Below, piece after piece: positions 8,101 to 10,452 of a stretch of 10,452 nt of DNA. Within the stretch, counting starts at the first letter, position 1. Each line of letters opens with the position of its first letter. The stretch covers positions 1-10,452 of the forward strand of contig DJRQ01000061.1 of the NCBI GenBank assembly GCA_002440125.1, written 5' to 3'. The notes beneath the pieces are model-generated. The model worked only from the letters and a program-made list of their open reading frames with translations, made no database searches and was not told where the DNA came from. The translations under genes and the position numbers were made by a program. Source of the stretch: Caryophanales bacterium UBA6356. GTDB lineage: Bacteria > Bacillota_I > Bacilli_A > RFN20 > CAG-826.

Positions 8101-8268
8101 TTTTACTGAATTAATCTTTAACAAACAATTTTCCAAAAGCTCCACATTGATGAAATCGTCAAGTTTTCTTGTAGAAAACCATCCAGAAGAATCCGGTTCG
8201 ACCAATTCATACCCCTGCTTTTGAAGCAAAGCGATTATGCTTTCTTCTACTATGCTTTCATAAACCAT
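5170..8268 (-). CDS. hsdR: Type I restriction enzyme subunit R (HsdR)
   Basis: This 1032-residue motor and nuclease subunit of a type I R-M complex translocates DNA using ATP and cleaves it; it works only with HsdM and HsdS. The N-terminal nuclease shows the PD-(D/E)xK pattern I-P-D135 ... M-E149-L-K151. The superfamily 2 helicase core follows: Walker A T-Q-G-S-G-K-S (301-307), DEAH (403-406), T-G-T-P (451-454), G-F-D-V-P-D-L-D (644-651) and Q-A-I-A-R-V-N-R (666-673). The C-terminal 300 residues are helical, as expected for the region contacting the methylase. Length is normal and no key residue is missing, so it should be active. The ATG at 8266-8268 has AAGGAGAGG just upstream and lies 15 bp after the AlbA_2 gene stop, indicating one transcript. 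No hsdM is adjacent, which is unusual. Confidence 0.97.
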   Translation of the reverse strand: MVYESIVEESIIALLQKQGYELVEPDSSGWFSTRKLDDFINVELLENCLLKINSVKERRIIEEAVKTIQRIDNPSLFERNYQFHKMFVEGITIEDKDYAVNPLIKLVDFEHPENNVFQVTHQIKFREGHDTRIPDVIVYINGIPLIVMELKTFDENGTNATLHHAYMQLGGDSEKSGYRFDIPTLFNYNAFLVISDGVNTKVGTLTSKEDRFSEWKSIAGEKGYDKNFVKTLDVLIEGLFDKARLLDVIKNNLFFIKDKNDKPIKIMAQYHQYFGVLKSIKSINSAIKPAGNGKAGIVWHTQGSGKSFSMVMLAHRLLQEASLGVPTIVLLTDRIDLDDQLYKTFCSAREYLKTDPVIVTSRADLVKKLGTVKQGGIIFTTIGKFDKENLPENDRNNIIVMTDEAHRSHYGIYETVHYEKSEDGELSPVFKYGIEKYIRDALPNATFIGFTGTPISNKDKQTTDIFGDIIDVYDMTQSIIDGSTVKLYYESRLAKVWTNEDVLAQIDHYYDDIESSGQSTPDAVEKSKREMLKLSGILEQDSVIDLFAKDILAHYEERKGFLHGKAMIVCQTRKGALKLYKRIVEFKPEYKDKTILVVTESNKDGEEARKAFGDSAYRKELGEEFKKDTSKYKIAIVVDMWLTGFDVPDLDVMYFIKRLKSYALMQAIARVNRVYPGKSSGLVVDYIGLGKALEAALSEYTDRDRETNLQDVKNEIHNLLIEKLNILNEWFYKIDKSKFFSNDSLTRFKAIQDGAQFILEEKKREDSFMDDLSISIKHAFVACGGIATEEEKNDVYYYLAIRSYILKLRSNPVIVSVTDMNKYVAGLLADAVQGDEVKVLTQHDDSVNVIELLSEKKIEELRKSNPPMIFVQIARELLERAIAESRKNNYLKSQEYSKRLRKILEEYNDRDEKFVADETIVKLVQFAQELVGDEKKAQELGINGRERAFYDALVRDKSAKELLDDETLKLIAHDLKDIVDQYATTDWSSKESTRAKMRIAIKKCLKKYGYPPEYRDSAIDGVISQAQYMMTD

Positions 8269-8283
8269 GCTTGCCTCTCCTTT

Positions 8284-9597
8284 TTATTTCAAAATCCAAT
8301 AGCCGCTCCGCCTTGTTCCGTATCGCTCAATCAATCCCATTTTTTGCAATTTAACCATGCTCTTCTTGACCATGGAGACACTGAGACTGGTGGCTTTTGC
8401 AAGCTCATCTCCGGTCAATCTTGGATTGCTTTTCAAAGCCGTCAAAATTGCCTTTTGGCTACCGTTCAAAATAAGCGATTCGCTTTGTTTTTCGGCGACG
8501 AACGCCCAGGTAGGCTTAAAGGCAAATGGAATGGTGACCGTTAAATAATTATCCGATATTTTGAAAGCTTCTTTTCCATATCGACTCAAGATAGTGGGAA
8601 CGCCATGCCCAGTTTGTTCTGCGTATTCGGTTGAATTGAAGATCATCCACAAAGCTTTATTGATTGGATGGGATGTGCCCTCATAGAACTCATCCAGAGT
8701 CAATCCATATGGGAGACCGCCATAAGAAACAATCTCTATCCTATCGCTGTAGATATAAATGGCCGGCGGGATCATATCCATCCAGGAGTTATGAACGCAC
8801 GCATTCTTCCAAGCCTCTTTAAAGGATTCAAAATCAAAAAGATATAGGTCTCTTTTCCCATTTTTCTTTTCTAGATCCACGTTTGTTTCATTGAGGGCCT
8901 CGACATAATCCATGGCCTGTTGCAAGGCAATCAATAGGCATTGGTTCCCAAACTCGGTGCGCTGGGCCATCGATGTCTTGTCCACTCCGGCAAAACGCAC
9001 GACTTTTATCGAGACGTTGGACTGATCGGACAGGATGAACGCCATGATGTTGTATTTGCCATCGCTGTTCTTAAGCCCCTTTGCCTTTACCAAACTAGAA
9101 GTGGAAAGGACGTGATAGCCTTTCGAAACAAGTATGGATGCGAATTTCTCAAAGGTTAGATCCTGCCTTGTTGATTCAATCTCGCTGATAAAATCGAATC
9201 CGGCTCCGGTGAACATCTTTCTCAACGCTTCCCTGGTTATTTTCTTATCCTCATCAGCAGAACGAATCAAATATTGCCCATATGCGGAATAGGGGATGTC
9301 ACTGCCAGTGGCTTCTACTTTGATGACTTTCAGATTCTCGCTTGGACCATCTAATGCCGTGATTGTCGGAATGATGGCTGGTTCAATATTAAAAGAAATT
9401 GCCTGAGAGATATCCCTAAGAGTTTTATCGCTGGCTTCTTGTCCAATAACTTTGCCCTTGTTCGTGATGCCAAAATAAAGAATGGCATGCTTGTTCTTGT
9501 TCAGCATGGAAGCGATTGACTTGATTCCTTCTTTTAATTCCCCGGTTGATTCTTTGAATTCCACCGTCTCACTTTCTTTCCCATAATCCAACATCAT
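8284..9597 (-). CDS. AlbA_2/HATPase 'RecG-like' regulator, first gene of the hsdR operon
   Basis: 437 residues in three parts. First is an N-terminal AlbA_2 (Schlafen AlbA_2, formerly AAA_4) domain, about 8-125, with the E-x-x-T-V-E-F-K-E-S opening and the Y-F-G-I-T-N-K-G-x-V-I-G strand. Next is a degenerate GHKL-type ATPase region (HATPase_c_4-like, about 255-340) with N-A-C-V-H-N, G-G-L-P-Y-G-L-T and Q-T-G-H-G-V-P. Last is a winged helix at about 380-437. Such proteins are often called 'ATP-dependent DNA helicase RecG-like', although no helicase motifs are present, and they recur inside type I R-M loci. Their role is thought to be regulatory or nucleic-acid-binding; it is not established. 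The start at ATG 9595-9597 is supported by AGAGGT five bases upstream; a second ATG follows immediately. It heads the operon and lies about 17 bases from the predicted transcription start. Confidence 0.9.
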   Translation of the reverse strand: MMLDYGKESETVEFKESTGELKEGIKSIASMLNKNKHAILYFGITNKGKVIGQEASDKTLRDISQAISFNIEPAIIPTITALDGPSENLKVIKVEATGSDIPYSAYGQYLIRSADEDKKITREALRKMFTGAGFDFISEIESTRQDLTFEKFASILVSKGYHVLSTSSLVKAKGLKNSDGKYNIMAFILSDQSNVSIKVVRFAGVDKTSMAQRTEFGNQCLLIALQQAMDYVEALNETNVDLEKKNGKRDLYLFDFESFKEAWKNACVHNSWMDMIPPAIYIYSDRIEIVSYGGLPYGLTLDEFYEGTSHPINKALWMIFNSTEYAEQTGHGVPTILSRYGKEAFKISDNYLTVTIPFAFKPTWAFVAEKQSESLILNGSQKAILTALKSNPRLTGDELAKATSLSVSMVKKSMVKLQKMGLIERYGTRRSGYWILK

Positions 9598-9621
9598 TCA
9601 TGACCTCTATAATTCGGTAAT

Positions 9622-9650
9622 AGTATACAAAAGTTCACACAATAGTTCAA
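9622..9650 (-). promoter_or_regulatory. Promoter of the AlbA_2-hsdR-wHTH operon
   Basis: On the minus strand, -35 TTGAAC (9645-9650) and -10 TATACT (9622-9627) are separated by exactly 17 bp, one of the best housekeeping-sigma matches in the window. Transcription would start near 9614, giving a short leader with AGAGGT and the ATG at 9597. The -35 lies inside the second unit of the 12 bp repeat array, so a protein bound there would compete with RNA polymerase. Confidence 0.75.
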
Positions 9651-9691
9651 TTAATGGTTCACTCATTAGTTCAATTAATAGTTCACTTTAT
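9632..9691. repeat. Array of five 12 bp tandem repeats in the R-M promoter
   Basis: Five consecutive 12 bp units with consensus RGTTCAnnnnWT start at 9632, 9644, 9656, 9668 and 9680: agttcacacaat, agttcaattaat, ggttcactcatt, agttcaattaat, agttcactttat. Units 2 and 4 are identical, while units 1, 3 and 5 share GTTCAC, so there is also a 24 bp alternation. The array is bracketed by AGTATAC on both sides (9622-9628 and 9692-9698); the right copy extends to the perfect palindrome AGTATACT (9692-9699). It covers the -35 region of the minus-strand promoter and most of the gap up to the hsdS cassette. It looks like an operator/iteron array for a dedicated DNA-binding protein. Confidence 0.85.
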
Positions 9692-9720
9692 AGTATACTA
9701 AAAAGCTTATTTATCAATTC

Positions 9721-9739
9721 ATAGTTGACACTATAGGAA
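9721..9739 (+). repeat. 19 bp direct repeat, left copy (cassette recombination site candidate)
   Basis: atagttgacactataggaa, identical to 10425-10443. It contains a dyad, ATAGT-TGAC-ACTAT. In the hsdS frame it encodes I-V-D-T-I-G, the start of the conserved central region of type I S subunits. Confidence 0.9.
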
Positions 9740-9750
9740 CCATCGACGAT

Positions 9751-10425
9751 TTGATTGAAATCAAGCTACAAACAATAGCAAAACTTGACGAATTAGCTCA
9801 AAAAGCTTTTGAATCGTATTTTGCTTCAGCTAATGAAAAAACATATGCATTGAAAGAAATATGTGATTTTATCCCAGGCTATTCATATAAAGGCGAGGAA
9901 CTAAAAGAATCTACGACGGGGATGATATCTATAAAATGCATTGAAAGAGAAAACGGCTTTAGAAAAGAAGGAATAAAATCGCTGTGCCCAATCAAAGAAA
10001 TTCCTAACGAAAAAAGATGTGACATTAATGATATTTTGGTTTGCCATACAGACCTCACAAAGAATCAAGACATTATTGGTCGGCCTATCTTGATTCCCAC
10101 TAACGGAGGATATGCTTCACTCACTTATTCAATGGATTTAGTCAAGGTGTCTCCTATTTCTAACAAATTTAGTAAAGCATTGATATTTAGAATACTAAAT
10201 AGCAAGTTTTTTAAAAAACATGCATTAGGTTTTTGCAGTGGCACTACTGTCGTTCATTTGAACAAAAAAGCTTTGCAAACATATCATTTCAATGGTCCTT
10301 CACAAGACTTTGAAAAGTTGTCCAAGAATTTGCAAAATTATCAAAATCAAATCATTATTTTAACCTCTGAAATCGACATTTTAGAAAAGCAAAAGGCACT
10401 TCTTTTAGCCAAATATTTTTCTTGA
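9751..10425 (+). CDS. hsdS: Distal half of an HsdS specificity subunit (probable silent cassette)
   Basis: Type I S subunits read DNA through two target-recognition domains (TRDs), each followed by a conserved helix. This frame holds only the second half. From the TTG at 9751 it encodes 224 residues: central conserved helix (L-D-E-L-A-Q-K-A-F-E-S-Y-F), one TRD (about 35-180, with F-I-P-G-Y-S-Y-K-G-E near its start and S-G-T-T-V-V-H-L-N-K-K-A-L at its end), and a C-terminal helix ending K-Q-K-A-L-L-L-A-K-Y-F. HsdS similarity continues upstream in frame through V-D-T-I-G-T-I-D-D (from about 9718) and the frame stays open to 9694, with no ATG or GTG start and no first TRD. The TTG has only a weak AGGAA 11 bases upstream. 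I therefore read it as a promoterless half-gene that gains function by recombining behind an expressed N-terminal half. Expression as a half-size S protein that dimerises is the alternative. It is more AT-rich than hsdR. The TGA (10423-10425) overlaps the next repeat by one base. Confidence 0.85.
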   Translation: MIEIKLQTIAKLDELAQKAFESYFASANEKTYALKEICDFIPGYSYKGEELKESTTGMISIKCIERENGFRKEGIKSLCPIKEIPNEKRCDINDILVCHTDLTKNQDIIGRPILIPTNGGYASLTYSMDLVKVSPISNKFSKALIFRILNSKFFKKHALGFCSGTTVVHLNKKALQTYHFNGPSQDFEKLSKNLQNYQNQIIILTSEIDILEKQKALLLAKYFS

Positions 10426-10452
10426 TAGTTGACACTATAGGAAGTGTAGATG
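10422..10452 (+). CDS. hsdS: Start of a second hsdS half-cassette (truncated by the window edge)
   Basis: Following the right repeat copy, the frame reads (L/M)-I-V-D-T-I-G-S-V-D, the same HsdS central-region motif that opens the preceding cassette (I-V-D-T-I-G-T-I-D-D) but with diverging codons after the repeat. It is in a different frame from the first half-gene, so the two are separate modules and not one long protein. Only about ten codons are visible, so its TRD is unknown. The assignment rests on the repeat and this short motif. Confidence 0.55.
   Translation, partial: MIVDTIGSVD
10425..10443 (+). repeat. 19 bp direct repeat, right copy
   Basis: Exact second copy of 9721-9739, same orientation, offset 704 bp. 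It starts on the last base of the hsdS half-gene's TGA stop. Confidence 0.9.

Noticed and set aside
7882..8548. Plus-strand frames of 63-107 codons around the hsdR/AlbA_2 junction
   Set aside because: They overlap well-supported genes on the opposite strand, show no domain and cross the hsdR ribosome binding site.
9632..9691. CRISPR array
   Set aside because: The units are contiguous 12 bp repeats with no spacers and no cas genes are present; it fits an operator array.
9670..9699. Plus-strand promoter (TTCAAT, 18 bp, TATACT) driving the hsdS half-gene
   Set aside because: The -35 matches only three of six positions and no start codon with a ribosome binding site follows. TATACT is also half of a palindrome serving the other strand.
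9751..10425. Simple decayed hsdS pseudogene
   Set aside because: The TRD and both conserved helices are intact without frameshifts, and an identical 19 bp boundary repeats at its end with another module starting, so a maintained cassette fits better than decay.

Overview
This 10.45 kb window comes from a low-GC, Gram-positive-type genome using the standard bacterial code: TGG encodes Trp, TGA acts as a stop, and start codons include TTG and probably GTG. Near-perfect GGAGGTGAT Shine-Dalgarno sites, lysine-rich proteins and the protein families present suggest Bacillota, possibly a gut Erysipelotrichia- or Clostridia-like lineage. No taxonomic marker is present, so that is inference. Two functional blocks sit side by side: a mobilisation/integration module on the left and part of a type I restriction-modification (R-M) locus on the right.

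Left block (about 117-4334, all on the minus strand, transcribed right to left): a small ribbon-helix-helix (MobC-like) accessory protein, a relaxase with an H-Q-N-T-D-N-R-H-I-H metal-binding motif, an unrecognised 171-codon protein, a 77-codon SHOCT-like protein, and a 592-residue large serine recombinase. The genes are tightly packed or overlapping, apart from a 72 bp gap containing two perfect palindromes. This is the gene set of an integrative and mobilisable element (Tn4451/TnpX-like logic): the relaxase nicks oriT for transfer and the recombinase integrates and excises. The 194 bp space ahead of the mobC-like gene has several small hairpins and is the best oriT candidate.

Right block (4489-9700, minus strand): one operon from a clear sigma-70-type promoter (9622-9650) through an AlbA_2/HATPase 'RecG-like' regulator, hsdR (type I restriction subunit, 1032 aa) and a translationally coupled winged-helix protein, ending at a rho-independent terminator (4484-4510). 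The promoter lies inside an array of five 12 bp tandem repeats (9632-9691) flanked on both sides by AGTATAC. The array looks like an operator or iteron set.

Right end (9721-10452, plus strand): a promoterless distal half of an hsdS specificity gene (second target-recognition domain plus C-terminal helix). It is preceded by a 19 bp sequence repeated exactly at its 3' end, 704 bp away in the same orientation, where a second half-gene starts and runs off the window. The repeat encodes the conserved VDTIG stretch of the HsdS central region, so this looks like an array of silent hsdS half-cassettes: a specificity-switching 'shufflon' for the restriction enzyme encoded alongside. No hsdM and no complete hsdS are in the window; they would be expected further right.
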